The notes beneath the pieces are model-generated. The model was given only the letters and a program-made list of their open reading frames with translations. It searched no databases and had not been told where the DNA came from. The position numbers and the translations under genes are program-made. From the NCBI RefSeq assembly GCF_031880315.1, contig NZ_CP134771.1:3622501-3686500 (forward strand): 64,000 bases of DNA, read 5' to 3'. Each line of letters begins with the position of its first letter. The stretch's first letter is position 1. Source of the stretch: Pseudomonas baltica. Its GTDB lineage: Bacteria > Pseudomonadota > Gammaproteobacteria > Pseudomonadales > Pseudomonadaceae. Below, one piece after another: positions 27,768-36,839 of this stretch.

Positions 27768-29309
27768 CTACAGCATCCGCTCCAGCCCCACCGATTTCGC
27801 AAACCACGCATTGAGCCGCCGCCACCAGTCGCCCGGTTCGGTCTTCAGGGTGTGCATCTGCTGGTGATCCTCGGTCACCCAGACCATCTGTTCGTTCTGC
27901 AACTGGACGTGATAGCTCAGCACCGGTGACATCCCCTGCAATGCCAGGTTGCGCACGTGCTCGGCCAGTTCGGGGCTGTCGACCATTACGCCGACCTCGG
28001 TATTCCACAGCACCGAACGCGGATCGAAGTTGAACGAGCCGATAAACGTCATGCGCCGGTCAAGGATCATCGCCTTGCTGTGCAGGCTCGATTCCGAGCC
28101 GCTACGGTAGCGCACACGGCCATCGTCACCCGGTTGGCGGCGCAGTTCGTACAGGTGCACGCCATGCTCGAGCAGCGCCTTGCGATACGGTGCATAGCCA
28201 CCATGCACCGCAGGCACGTCGGTGGCCTCCAGGGCATTGGTCAGCAGGCTGACGTCGACCCCGGAGTCGGCCATGCCGGTGAGGAACACCAGCCCCGGCT
28301 GGGCAGGCACGAAATACGCGGATATCAGGATCAGCTCGTGCTTGACGCTTTCGAGCTTTGGCAGCAGTTGCGTGGTCAGCAGCAGATGCGGGTCCGGCTC
28401 CTGGGACAGCACCTTGCTCGGTGCATCCCACATCACCTGGCTAGGCGCCCAGATCATCTCCTGACGCCACACGCTCAGCTGCGGCCTGGCCTGGTAGCTC
28501 ATCAACTGGTCATACAGTATGCGGTTGGCCTCGCGAGATTTGATCAGCGCGGCATCCAGCTGCCTGCGTGCCTGGCTCAGGTCCTTGCGGGTCAGGCGGC
28601 CGTAGAGCTCGCCGATCGGTCGGCTCAGCGCGCTGTTCCAGTACTGATCGAAGCTGTAGCCCAGTTGTCGGGCCACAGGGCCGGCACCGAGCAGGTCGAT
28701 GTCGGTGAAATTCAGGTTGGGCTCGGCGTCGAAGTATTCGTCACCCAGATTGCGCCCACCGACGATGGCCATGGCGTCGTCGGCCAGCCACAGCTTGTTG
28801 TGCATGCGTCGGTGCTGCTGCGACAGGTTCAGCAGCCGCCCCAGGGCGCGCGTGGTGCCGGTCATGCGCCCCAGATGCAGTGGGTTGAACAAGCGGATAT
28901 GGATGTTCGGGTGGGCGGCGAGGGTGGCGATGAACTCGTCGATGCCGTCGCTGGTGGTGTCGTCCAGCAAGATGCGCACGCGTACGCCACGGTCTGCGGC
29001 CTTGAGCAGCTCTTCGATCAGCAGGCGGGTGCTGAGACCGTCCTGAACGATGTAGTACTGCAGATCGAGGCTGGTCTGTGCATTGCGAATCAGTTCGGCA
29101 CGGGCCCGAAACGCCTCGCCGCTGTTGGGCAGCAGGCGAAACCCGGACTGGCCTGGATGCGCCTGGGCGTCGGCCAGTACCGAACGCCCGAAGCTGGAGG
29201 TCTCAGGGCGCAGCATCTCGCTGTACGTATGCGGACCCGGGATGCTGCTGCAACCGGCGAGACCGAGCGCCAGGCATGCCAGCAATAGCGCGAACCATGG
29301 GGTTTTCAA
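27768..29309 (-). CDS. Phospholipase D family lipoprotein (cardiolipin-synthase-like)
   Basis: The protein has two HKD (HxKx4D) motifs, MHNKLWLADDAMAIVGGRN in the first half and LHSKAMILDRRMTFIGSFNF in the second. This is the layout of cardiolipin synthase ClsC-like and other PLD-superfamily enzymes, so phosphatidyl transfer or hydrolysis in the envelope is likely. A lipoprotein signal (KTPWFALLLACLALGLAGCSS) directs the cysteine to be acylated. I chose TTG at 29309, nine bases after AAGGA. This places the signal at the very N-terminus and gives 513 residues. The ATG at 29387 would add 26 residues rich in arginine before the signal peptide. It is convergent with kauB and shows no obvious operon partner. 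Confidence 0.87.
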   Translation of the reverse strand: MKTPWFALLLACLALGLAGCSSIPGPHTYSEMLRPETSSFGRSVLADAQAHPGQSGFRLLPNSGEAFRARAELIRNAQTSLDLQYYIVQDGLSTRLLIEELLKAADRGVRVRILLDDTTSDGIDEFIATLAAHPNIHIRLFNPLHLGRMTGTTRALGRLLNLSQQHRRMHNKLWLADDAMAIVGGRNLGDEYFDAEPNLNFTDIDLLGAGPVARQLGYSFDQYWNSALSRPIGELYGRLTRKDLSQARRQLDAALIKSREANRILYDQLMSYQARPQLSVWRQEMIWAPSQVMWDAPSKVLSQEPDPHLLLTTQLLPKLESVKHELILISAYFVPAQPGLVFLTGMADSGVDVSLLTNALEATDVPAVHGGYAPYRKALLEHGVHLYELRRQPGDDGRVRYRSGSESSLHSKAMILDRRMTFIGSFNFDPRSVLWNTEVGVMVDSPELAEHVRNLALQGMSPVLSYHVQLQNEQMVWVTEDHQQMHTLKTEPGDWWRRLNAWFAKSVGLERML

Positions 29310-29400
29310 ACGGCGTGATCCTTGACCTTGGGACTGGCGTGCATGTCTGACCGGGGCTCGCCACAAAAGTTGTGCAGCCCTAGCCATCTTTGCGCGCGGA

Positions 29401-30834
29401 TTATGCGGTGCTCCCCTCCAGTTCGGCCAGCAGGCGGGCGGCTTCGGCGCCCACCGTCTTCACCGCTGTTTCGATACGGGCATCGGGGCGCGAGGCGAAA
29501 TTCATGCGCAGGCAGTTGCGGTACTTGCCGGAGGCCGAAAAGATGCAGCCCACGGCGATCTGCACATTTTGCTCGAGCAGTTCGCGATTGAGCTTGAGCG
29601 TGTCGAAATGCTCGGGCAGCTCGATCCACAGCATGAAGCCACCCTGGGGGCGACTGACCCGCGTGCCGGCCGGGAAAGCCTGCATGACCCAATCGATCAT
29701 GATGTCGCGATTGCGCTGGTACTGGCTGCGCATACGCCGCAGGTGCGGCTCGTAATGCCCGCCAGCGATGAAGTCGGCGATGGCCAGTTGCGGCTGGGTG
29801 GCGGTGCTGCCGGTGCCGATGTATTTCATGTGCAGCACGCGCTCAAGGTAGCGCCCAGGCGCCACCCAGCCGATGCGCAGCCCTGGGGCCAGGGATTTCG
29901 AGAACGAGCTGCACAGCAGCACGCGGCCGTCTTCGTCAAAGGACTTGATGGTGCGCGGCCGTGGGTAGCTGAACGCCAGGTCGCCATACACATCGTCTTC
30001 GATGATCGCCACATCGAAGCGCTGCGCCAGGGTGAGCAGGGCGCGCTTGCGGGCTTCGGGCATCACGTAGCCGAAAGGGTTGTTGCAGTTGGGTGTCAGC
30101 TGTATGGCCTTGATCGGCCACTGCTCCAGGGCCAGCTCCAGCGCTTCGAGGCTGATGCCGGTGATCGGATCAGTGGGGATTTCCAGCGCCTTCATGCCCA
30201 GGCCCTTGAGCGTCTGCATGGCGCCGAAGAAGCTGGGCGAGTCGACGGCGACGATGTCACCCGGATCGCAGACCGCACGGATGCTGCTCGACAGCGCTTC
30301 ATGGCAACCGGTGGTGATCACCAGGTCGTTGGCGCTGATGCGGCAGCCTGAGTCCACCAGCAGGCGCGCGACCTGATCGCGCAACGCCTGGGTGCCGTAG
30401 ATGGTGTCGTAATACAGTCCGGGCATGTCCTGGTCGCGGCTCAGCTGGGCGAAAGCGCGCATCAGCGGCTTGAGTGTGGGGCTGGTGATGTCGGGCATGC
30501 CCCGGCCTAGCTGCACCACGTCTTTGCGCGGCACGGCACGCATCAGTTCGACCACCTGATCCCACTGCGAGATATCCACCGGGCGCTGCATCGGCCGGCC
30601 GGTGGCGGGGAGGGCGGGCAGGGCGCGGGTCTGACTGACGAAATAGCCGGATTTGGGCCGGGGCGCCGCCAGACCGCTGTCTTCCAGCACGCGATAAGCC
30701 TGCTGCACCGTGCTCAGGCTGACGCCATGCTCGACACTTAATGCACGCACGGAAGGCAGACGATCGCCAGGGCGGTAGAAGCCTTGCTCGATGCGCGCGC
30801 CCAGCAATTCGGCGAGGTTGACGTAAAGTGTCAT
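29401..30834 (-). CDS. MocR-type GntR/aminotransferase transcriptional regulator
   Basis: The 477-residue protein fuses a GntR winged HTH (residues 1-70; GARIEQGFYRPGDRLPSVRALSVEHGVSLSTVQQAYRVLEDSG) to a fold-type I aminotransferase domain. The PLP-lysine region is SSFSKSLAPGLRIGWVAPG. Proteins of this MocR class bind PLP and regulate genes of vitamin B6, GABA, taurine or amino-acid metabolism. Many act on the divergent neighbour. Here that neighbour is a DUF1127 gene at 31006, with inverted repeats between. I do not recognise a named member. Confidence 0.9.
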   Translation of the reverse strand: MTLYVNLAELLGARIEQGFYRPGDRLPSVRALSVEHGVSLSTVQQAYRVLEDSGLAAPRPKSGYFVSQTRALPALPATGRPMQRPVDISQWDQVVELMRAVPRKDVVQLGRGMPDITSPTLKPLMRAFAQLSRDQDMPGLYYDTIYGTQALRDQVARLLVDSGCRISANDLVITTGCHEALSSSIRAVCDPGDIVAVDSPSFFGAMQTLKGLGMKALEIPTDPITGISLEALELALEQWPIKAIQLTPNCNNPFGYVMPEARKRALLTLAQRFDVAIIEDDVYGDLAFSYPRPRTIKSFDEDGRVLLCSSFSKSLAPGLRIGWVAPGRYLERVLHMKYIGTGSTATQPQLAIADFIAGGHYEPHLRRMRSQYQRNRDIMIDWVMQAFPAGTRVSRPQGGFMLWIELPEHFDTLKLNRELLEQNVQIAVGCIFSASGKYRNCLRMNFASRPDARIETAVKTVGAEAARLLAELEGSTA

Positions 30835-30858
30835 GTCGGCTCCGGGTATTTTGATAAA

Positions 30859-30920
30859 AACCAGTACAGATGCAGCAAGGATCGGCCATTCAGTGAAAAT
30901 AATCGCCTCTCTGTATGGTT
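30859..30920. promoter_or_regulatory. Inverted repeats between the MocR gene and the DUF1127 gene
   Basis: AACCAGTACAG (30859-30869) and CTGTATGGTT (30911-30920) are near-perfect inverted copies in an AT-rich 171-base divergent region. A further CTGTAATG lies near 30940. The layout suits autoregulation and control of the divergent gene by the MocR protein. Confidence 0.45.
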
Positions 30921-31005
30921 GTAAATAGATATTTCTGAATCTGTAATGAAAATACGTTCGGCGCCATGCTTCTTCCTACGGCAGTATCACTCAGGAGGAA
31001 TGAAA

Positions 31006-31245
31006 ATGAGCGGCTACAGCGATGTGCGCCTAGTACTCAAGAGCCAGGAATTGCAGACGCAACGGCACGGTGTGCGCGTGAACAGCGGCGCTCGGCCGGA
31101 AGGGTTCACTCGCTGGCAGTGGTTCTGGCTCTGCCACCGTACCCGCCAACAATTGAACGGGCTGACAGCCGAGCAGTTGCACGATATTGGCCTGACGGCC
31201 GAGCAGGCGCGGGCCGAGGCGCTGAAGGCGTTCTGGCAGCGTTGA
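31006..31245 (+). CDS. DUF1127 small basic protein
   Basis: The 79-residue protein ends in a DUF1127 domain (WQWFWLCHRTRQQLNGLTAEQLHDIGLTAEQARAEALKAFW). Such small Arg-rich proteins occur in phosphate, RNA-turnover and stress contexts in alphaproteobacteria, but function here is unknown. The Shine-Dalgarno AGGAGG at 30993-30998 decides the start: it is seven bases from the ATG at 31006, while the ATG at 31000 is only one base away. The divergent MocR-type regulator probably controls it. Confidence 0.83.
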   Translation: MSGYSDVRLVLKSQELQTQRHGVRVNSGARPEGFTRWQWFWLCHRTRQQLNGLTAEQLHDIGLTAEQARAEALKAFWQR

Positions 31246-31316
31246 GGGCGCACATCAACTGGCCGAACTGTGTGAGGCCGACTGTTTGTAAGGCAATCAT
31301 GGAATGAAGCCGAGCC

Positions 31317-32630
31317 TCAACCCAACTCTTTGAACCGATGCCACAGCATCCCTAGCGCCAGCAGCGGCGAGCGCAGGTACCTGCCGCCGGGGAAGGTCAT
31401 GTGCGGCACCTTGGCGAACAGGTCGAAACGCGCGCTGGCCTGGCCGCTGATAGCTTCGGCCAGCAAGCGCCCTGCCAGGTGCGTGGCGTTGAGGCCGTGG
31501 CCGGCATAGGCCTGGGCATAGAACACATTGGGATGACTGGCCAGCCGACCAATCTGCGGCAAGCGGTTGGCGCCGATGCCGATCATGCCGCCCCATTGAT
31601 AGTCGATCTTCACATTCGCCAACTGTGGGAACACGTTGAGCATCTTCGGGCGCATGTAGGCGGCGATGTCCTTGGGGTCGCGTCCGGAATAATGGCAGGC
31701 GCCGCCGAACAGCAGCCGTCGATCGGCCGAGAGGCGGTAATAGTCCACGGTCACCCGCTGATCGCACACGGCAAAATTCTGCGGCAGCAGTTGCCGCGCC
31801 GTCGCGTCGTCCAGCGGCTCGGTGGCAATGATATAGCTGCCGGCGGGCAGCACCTTGCCGCTCAGTTCCGGGTTGAGTCCGTTGAGGTAGGCATTGCAGC
31901 CCAGCACCAGGGTCTTGGCAGTGACGCAACCCTGTGCGGTATGCACCTTTACCTGCGGCCCGTAGTCGATGCGCGTCACCATGGAGTTCTCGAACAGCTT
32001 CACCCCCAGGCACTGCGCCACCTGTGCTTCGCCCAGCGCCAGGTTCAAGGGGTGCAGGTGCCCTGAGCCCATGTCGACCATACCGCCGACATACTGGCTG
32101 GAGCCCACTACCGTGTGCACCTGGTCGGCCTCCAGGATGCGTACTTCATGGCTATAGCCCAAGCTCTGCAGGGCCACTGCCTCTTCCTTGAGGTGCTCCA
32201 GGTCGCGGGATTTGTTGGCCAGGTCGCAATAGCCCCAGGTCAGGTCGCACGCGATGTCGTATTTGCTGACGCGCTGGCGGACGATCTCCACGGCTTCGAG
32301 GCCCATCAGCGTCATGGCGCGCACGCCCTCGCTGCCGATTATCGAAGTGAATTGTTCCAACCCGTGGCCGACGCCGCGGATCAACTGCCCGCCATTGCGG
32401 CCGCTGGCGCCCCAGCCGATCCGTCGCCCTTCGAGCAGCACCACCGAGAACCCGCGCTCCGCCAGCTCGATCGCCGTGTTGAGCCCGGAAAACCCGCCGC
32501 CGACCACGCACACGTCCGCAGCCAGTTGTCCTTGCAACGCGGGATGGTCCGGTTGCACCGCGCTGCTGGCGGCATAATAGGAGGCCGTATGCAGGGGGCG
32601 CGGGTCCGTGTGCGGGGCTGGGGCGTTCAT
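31317..32630 (-). CDS. FAD-dependent amine oxidase, gamma-glutamylputrescine oxidase (PuuB/PauB) type
   Basis: The 437-residue product is a DAO-type flavoprotein. It has a dinucleotide loop DVCVVGGGFSGLNTAIELAERG at residues 38-59, then GWGASGRNGGQLIRGVGHGLE, a signature of the PuuB/OrdL group. PuuB/PauB enzymes oxidise gamma-glutamyl-putrescine or related gamma-glutamylated polyamines to the aldehyde, which KauB-type dehydrogenases then oxidise. The ATG at 32630 (MNAPAPHTDP) sets the start. kauB and pauR in the same block support a polyamine role; pseudomonads carry several PauB paralogues, so I leave the symbol empty. Confidence 0.88.
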   Translation of the reverse strand: MNAPAPHTDPRPLHTASYYAASSAVQPDHPALQGQLAADVCVVGGGFSGLNTAIELAERGFSVVLLEGRRIGWGASGRNGGQLIRGVGHGLEQFTSIIGSEGVRAMTLMGLEAVEIVRQRVSKYDIACDLTWGYCDLANKSRDLEHLKEEAVALQSLGYSHEVRILEADQVHTVVGSSQYVGGMVDMGSGHLHPLNLALGEAQVAQCLGVKLFENSMVTRIDYGPQVKVHTAQGCVTAKTLVLGCNAYLNGLNPELSGKVLPAGSYIIATEPLDDATARQLLPQNFAVCDQRVTVDYYRLSADRRLLFGGACHYSGRDPKDIAAYMRPKMLNVFPQLANVKIDYQWGGMIGIGANRLPQIGRLASHPNVFYAQAYAGHGLNATHLAGRLLAEAISGQASARFDLFAKVPHMTFPGGRYLRSPLLALGMLWHRFKELG

Positions 32631-32766
32631 GTGCAAGATCCTGGAAGCGTGGTTCAGATAACGATGGTCACCCAATGGGATGGCAGCATAGGCCCGGCGA
32701 TGATCGGCAAGCAACTCGCGGCCTGAGCGTGCAAAATAGCGCACTCGACACAGCGGCAGGCGCACC

Positions 32767-33120
32767 ATGAGTTGCAATCTCCACAAGATCCGCTTTTTGC
32801 GCGAACAGATCCCCAGCTTCGACTGCGTGCCCGGCTGCCATGATTGCTGCGGCCCGGTGACCACGTCCGCCGAGGAAATGGCGCGCCTGCCGCGCAAGAC
32901 CGCCGCCGAGCAGGACGCCGCGCTGGAGCGCCTCGACTGCGTGCACCTGGGCCCGCAAGGCTGCACCGTGTATGGCGAGCGCCCGCTGATCTGCCGGCTG
33001 TTCGGCACCACGCCGAGCTTGCCGTGCCCGCGTGGCCGGGGCCCCGAGGAGCCAATCGATCCGCACGCCGAGGCTTTGATTCATCGGCTGATCGCGAGTA
33101 CCCGCCAGGTATTGGTTTAA
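32767..33120 (+). CDS. YkgJ-family cysteine-cluster protein
   Basis: The 117-residue protein belongs to the UPF0153/YkgJ family of probable metal (zinc or iron-sulfur) binding proteins. It has the cysteine pattern CVPGCHDCCGP near residues 20-30, then CVHLGPQGCTVYGERPLICRLFG, and one more cysteine in SLPCPRG. The arrangement CxxxCxxCC...C...C...C is the family hallmark. No function is established. It is divergent from the PuuB-like oxidase and followed by a REPIN. Confidence 0.85.
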   Translation: MSCNLHKIRFLREQIPSFDCVPGCHDCCGPVTTSAEEMARLPRKTAAEQDAALERLDCVHLGPQGCTVYGERPLICRLFGTTPSLPCPRGRGPEEPIDPHAEALIHRLIASTRQVLV

Positions 33121-33128
33121 GGCGCCAG

Positions 33129-33216
33129 GCCCCTTCGCCAGCAAGCTGTGCTCCCACAGAGTTGGCTGAACGATCGTCATGGATCTGTGGGAGCAAGGCT
33201 TGCCCGCGAAGGGGCC
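33129..33216. repeat. REPIN
   Basis: Long inverted arms GGCCCCTTCGCCAGCAAGC...CTCCCACAG and CTGTGGGAG...GCCCGCGAAGGGGCC lie between the YkgJ gene and the end of the Lrp gene. The pair could fold into a stem of over 25 bases. Confidence 0.85.
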
Positions 33217-33233
33217 AGTCGCAACGCCACATA

Positions 33234-33722
33234 TCAATCCGGAATCGGCAGATTCAAGCTCTCTTTCACTTCTTCCATGACGATATAGCTCTTGGATTCA
33301 CGCACATGAGGCAGCTTGAGCAGGATATCGCCGAGCAACTTGCGGTAGGACGCCATCTCGGAAATCCGCGCCTTGACCAGGTAATCGAAGTCGCCCGACA
33401 CCAAGTGGCACTCCAGCACGTGGGGCAATTTGAGCACCGCTCGGCGAAATTCTTCAAAAGTGTCCCCGGATTTGTAGTCGAGGCTGATCTCGACGAACAC
33501 CAATAGGCTACCCTTCAGGTGTTGCGGGTTGAGCCGGGCGTAATAGCCCATGATGATCCCCTCGCGCTCCAGGCGGCGGACCCGCTCGGTGCACGGGGTG
33601 GTCGACAGGCCGACCTTCTCCCCTAATTCGGTAAACGACAAGCGCCCATCGGCCTGAAGCAAGCGCAGAATATTACGGTCGATCTTGTCCAGTTCACGCT
33701 TGCTCTGATGCTGGGTGCGCAT
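33234..33722 (-). CDS. Lrp/AsnC-family regulator of the dad genes
   Basis: The 162-residue protein has an N-terminal HTH ([47 protein letters not shown]) and a C-terminal RAM ligand-binding domain ([37 protein letters not shown]). This is a full-length leucine-responsive protein. It is divergent from dadA. In Pseudomonas the divergent Lrp homologue (Lrp or DadR) activates dadAX in response to alanine. The 156-base divergent region is AT-rich (TTTTTATACTG, 33809 area) and should hold both promoters and Lrp sites. Confidence 0.92.
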   Translation of the reverse strand: MRTQHQSKRELDKIDRNILRLLQADGRLSFTELGEKVGLSTTPCTERVRRLEREGIIMGYYARLNPQHLKGSLLVFVEISLDYKSGDTFEEFRRAVLKLPHVLECHLVSGDFDYLVKARISEMASYRKLLGDILLKLPHVRESKSYIVMEEVKESLNLPIPD

Positions 33723-33878
33723 AGGTCGATACCCCTCCGTAAAAGCGGTTTTTGCCGAGAATCCTCGCCAAATATAGCCGCGTATATAGTGAAATGCACT
33801 GGCTGTACCTTTTTATACTGCCCACATCTTCGCTTAATACAACTTACGTCAGCGGTTTTCCGCGTTGAGGGATTGAAC

Positions 33879-35180
33879 ATGCGAGTTCTGGTGCTTGGCA
33901 GCGGTGTGATCGGTACCGTCACTGCCTACTATCTGGCCCGTGAAGGCTTCGACGTGGTGGTGGTGGATCGCCAGCCTGCGGTTGCCATGGAAACCAGTTT
34001 CGCCAATGCCGGGCAGGTATCGCCCGGCTACGCCTCACCCTGGGCCGCGCCCGGTGTGCCGCTCAAGGCCATCAAGTGGCTGCTCGAGCGCCACGCCCCG
34101 TTGGCCATCAAGGCCACCGCCAGCGTCGATCAATATCTGTGGATGGCGCAGATGCTGCGCAATTGCACCGCCAGCCGCTATGCAGTCAACAAAGAGCGCA
34201 TGGTGCGGCTGTCCGAGTACAGCCGCGATTGTCTCGATGAGCTGCGCGCCGAAACCGGCATCGCCTATGAAGGTCGGACCCTGGGCACCACCCAACTGTT
34301 CCGTACCCAGGCGCAACTGGACAACGCGGCCAAGGACATCGCCGTGCTGGAGCAGTCCGGCGTGCCCTACGAGTTGCTCGACCGCGCCGGCATCGCCCGG
34401 GTCGAGCCGGCGCTGGCCGGTGTCACCAACATCCTTGCCGGTGCCCTGCGCCTACCCAACGACCAGACTGGCGACTGCCAGATGTTCACCACCCGCCTGG
34501 CAGAAATGGCCAAGGCCATGGGCGTGGAATTCCGCTTCGGGCAGAACATCGAGCGTCTGGATTTCGCCGGTGACCGGGTCAATGGCGTGTGGATCGACGG
34601 CCAGCTGGAAACCGCCGACCGTTACGTGCTGGCGCTGGGCAGCTATTCGCCGCAGTTGCTCAAGCCGCTGGGCATTCGCGCGCCGGTCTATCCGCTCAAG
34701 GGCTATTCGCTGACGATACCGGTCACCAACAGCGCCATGGCGCCGACCTCGACGATCCTCGACGAAACCTACAAGGTGGCGATCACCCGTTTCGACAATC
34801 GCATCCGCGTCGGCGGCATGGCCGAAATCGCTGGATTCGATCTGTCGCTCAACCCGCGTCGCCGGGAAACGCTGGAGATGATCGTCAACGACCTTTATCC
34901 TCAGGGCGGCGACCTCGGCGCGGCCAGTTTCTGGACCGGGCTGCGGCCGACCACCCCGGACGGCACGCCGATCGTCGGCGCGACGCCTATGAAGAACCTG
35001 TTCCTCAACACCGGCCATGGCACCCTCGGCTGGACCATGGCCTGTGGTTCCGGACGCCTGCTGGCTGACCTGATCGCGCGTAAAACACCGCAGATCAGCG
35101 CCAAAGGCCTCGATATTTCTCGTTACAGCAAACACCAGGAGACTGCAGAACATGTCAATCCAGCGCCAGCTCACCAATGA
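33879..35180 (+). CDS. dadA: D-amino acid dehydrogenase small subunit DadA
   Basis: DadA is a membrane-associated flavoprotein that oxidises D-alanine and other D-amino acids to 2-oxo acids and feeds electrons to the respiratory chain. The 433-residue product starts [24 protein letters not shown] (FAD-binding GxGxxG at residues 7-12). It has the family patches [31 protein letters not shown] and [19 protein letters not shown] near the C-terminus. The ATG at 33879 is the standard start. It overlaps the downstream RidA-family gene by 29 bases, and dadX follows, giving a catabolic alanine operon controlled by the divergent Lrp protein. Confidence 0.96.
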   Translation: MRVLVLGSGVIGTVTAYYLAREGFDVVVVDRQPAVAMETSFANAGQVSPGYASPWAAPGVPLKAIKWLLERHAPLAIKATASVDQYLWMAQMLRNCTASRYAVNKERMVRLSEYSRDCLDELRAETGIAYEGRTLGTTQLFRTQAQLDNAAKDIAVLEQSGVPYELLDRAGIARVEPALAGVTNILAGALRLPNDQTGDCQMFTTRLAEMAKAMGVEFRFGQNIERLDFAGDRVNGVWIDGQLETADRYVLALGSYSPQLLKPLGIRAPVYPLKGYSLTIPVTNSAMAPTSTILDETYKVAITRFDNRIRVGGMAEIAGFDLSLNPRRRETLEMIVNDLYPQGGDLGAASFWTGLRPTTPDGTPIVGATPMKNLFLNTGHGTLGWTMACGSGRLLADLIARKTPQISAKGLDISRYSKHQETAEHVNPAPAHQ

Positions 35181-35505
35181 GCGCATGAGCCAGATCGTCA
35201 GCCACAACGGCACGTTGTACCTCGCCGGTCAGGTCGGTGACGACATGAGCGCCGGGATTGAACAGCAGACCCGCGAGACCTTGGCCAACATCGAGCGTCT
35301 GCTTGATCTGGCAGGGACCGACAAGACGCGCCTGTTGTCCGTGACGATCTATCTGAAGGACATCGACGCGCATTTCGAAGGCATGAACAGCGTATGGGAC
35401 AAGTGGCTGCCCAAAGGAGTGGCGCCTGCCCGCGCGACGGTGGAGTCGAAGCTGTGCGAGCCGGAGATTCTGGTGGAGTTGTCGGTGGTAGCGGCACTGC
35501 CTTAA
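35152..35505 (+). CDS. RidA-family protein of the dad operon
   Basis: The 117-residue protein is a RidA-superfamily member, with [44 protein letters not shown] and [25 protein letters not shown]. It differs from the canonical RidA at 6909 in the C-terminal substrate-binding stretch, where A-R-A-x-V is kept but the following loop is Cys-Glu-Pro. Its start lies inside the dadA coding region behind CAGGAG, so translation is coupled. Position suggests it hydrolyses the 2-imino acids released by DadA; that is inference. Confidence 0.9.
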   Translation: MSIQRQLTNERMSQIVSHNGTLYLAGQVGDDMSAGIEQQTRETLANIERLLDLAGTDKTRLLSVTIYLKDIDAHFEGMNSVWDKWLPKGVAPARATVESKLCEPEILVELSVVAALP

Positions 35506-35525
35506 CGATTTGTATTGGATTTGAG

Positions 35526-35601
35526 GGCCCCTTAGCGGGCAAGCCTCGCTCCCACAGAGTCAACCGCACCTGTGGGAGCAAGCCTTGCCCGCCAAGGGGC
35601 C
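35526..35601. repeat. REPIN between the RidA gene and dadX
   Basis: Arms GGCCCCTTAGCGGGCAAGCC...CTCCCACAG and CTGTGGGAGCAAGCCTTGCCCGCCAAGGGGCC are inverted inside the dad operon. The stem could slow decay of the upstream message or reduce dadX expression. Confidence 0.85.
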
Positions 35602-35645
35602 AGCAAGAACAACCCAACGCTTCAAGACTTTCAAGAAGACCGTCC

Positions 35646-36722
35646 ATGCGTCCCGCCCGAGCCCTTATCGATTTGCAGGCCTTGCGCCACAACTACCAAC
35701 TGGCCCGCGAAATCAGCAATGGCGCCCGTGCGCTGGCGGTGCTCAAGGCCGATGCCTACGGCCATGGTGCCGTACGCTGTGCCCAGGCGCTGGAAGCCGA
35801 GGCCGACGGTTTTGCCGTCGCCTGCATCGAGGAAGCACTGGAACTACGGGCGGCCGGTATCACTGCACCGATCCTGCTGCTGGAGGGCTTCTTCGAAGCC
35901 AGCGAGCTGGCGCTTATCGTCGAGCATGATTTCTGGTGCGTGGTGCATTCACTCTGGCAACTCGAAGCCATCGAACAGACTGCCCTGGCCAAGTCTATCG
36001 TCGTCTGGCTCAAGCTCGACTCGGGCATGCATCGGGTCGGCCTGCACCCCAAGGACTACCAGGCCGCTTACCAGCGCTTGCTGGCCAGCGGCAAGGTCTT
36101 GCGCGTCGTGCTGATGAGCCACTTCGCCCGTGCCGACGAACTGCACAGCGACGCCAGCAGCCAGCAGGTTGCGGTGTTCCAGGCCGCCCGCGAAGGCCTG
36201 AATGCCGAGATCAGCCTGCGCAATTCACCGGCCCTGCTCGGCTGGCCACAAGTGCCCAGCGATTGGGTGCGGCCAGGGATCATGCTGTACGGCGCCACGC
36301 CCTTCGAGGAGCCACAGAGTGAGGCCGCGCGTCTGCAGCCGGTCATGACCCTGGAGTCGAAAGTGATCTGCGTGCGTGAGTTGCCGGCGGGCGAACCGAT
36401 CGGCTATGGCGGTGGCTTCGTCACCGATCGGCCTATGCGCATCGGCGTGGTCGCCATGGGCTATGCCGACGGTTATCCGCGCGTGGCGCCGACCGGTACA
36501 CCGGTGCTGGTGGCCGGGCAGCGCAGCCGTCTGTTGGGCCGAGTGTCGATGGACATGCTGTGCATCGATCTGACCGACGTGCCCGCCGCCGGGCTGGGCA
36601 GCCCCGTAGAGTTATGGGGCAAAAACGTACTGGCCAGCGACGTAGCGATGCAGGCCGGGACCATCGCCTATCAGATATTCTGCAATCTGCGCCGGGTGCC
36701 ATTGGTCTACACCGGCGCATAG
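35646..36722 (+). CDS. dadX: Catabolic alanine racemase DadX
   Basis: DadX converts L-alanine to D-alanine for oxidation by DadA. The 358-residue product has the PLP-lysine motif [11 protein letters not shown] (Lys34), the facing tyrosine in [12 protein letters not shown] and the C-terminal barrel with [16 protein letters not shown]. The ATG at 35646 gives the normal length. Being downstream of dadA marks it as the catabolic rather than the biosynthetic (Alr) racemase. pauR follows on the same strand with its own probable promoter. Confidence 0.96.
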   Translation: MRPARALIDLQALRHNYQLAREISNGARALAVLKADAYGHGAVRCAQALEAEADGFAVACIEEALELRAAGITAPILLLEGFFEASELALIVEHDFWCVVHSLWQLEAIEQTALAKSIVVWLKLDSGMHRVGLHPKDYQAAYQRLLASGKVLRVVLMSHFARADELHSDASSQQVAVFQAAREGLNAEISLRNSPALLGWPQVPSDWVRPGIMLYGATPFEEPQSEAARLQPVMTLESKVICVRELPAGEPIGYGGGFVTDRPMRIGVVAMGYADGYPRVAPTGTPVLVAGQRSRLLGRVSMDMLCIDLTDVPAAGLGSPVELWGKNVLASDVAMQAGTIAYQIFCNLRRVPLVYTGA

Positions 36723-36774
36723 CCCGCCAGGCGGGGGCATTCAGACGATTCACCCAAGTCGAACTGTTGTAAAT

Positions 36775-36806
36775 ATTGAACGCTGTTGCGATGATGGCGT
36801 TTCAAT
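36775..36806. promoter_or_regulatory. Inverted repeat upstream of pauR
   Basis: ATTGAACGC and GCGTTTCAAT are inverted with one extra base around a 13-base centre, 34 bases ahead of the pauR start. It could be an autoregulatory PauR site. Confidence 0.4.
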
Positions 36807-36839
36807 CGACTGTGTCGAATCCTCTGGAGGACTCCCGTA

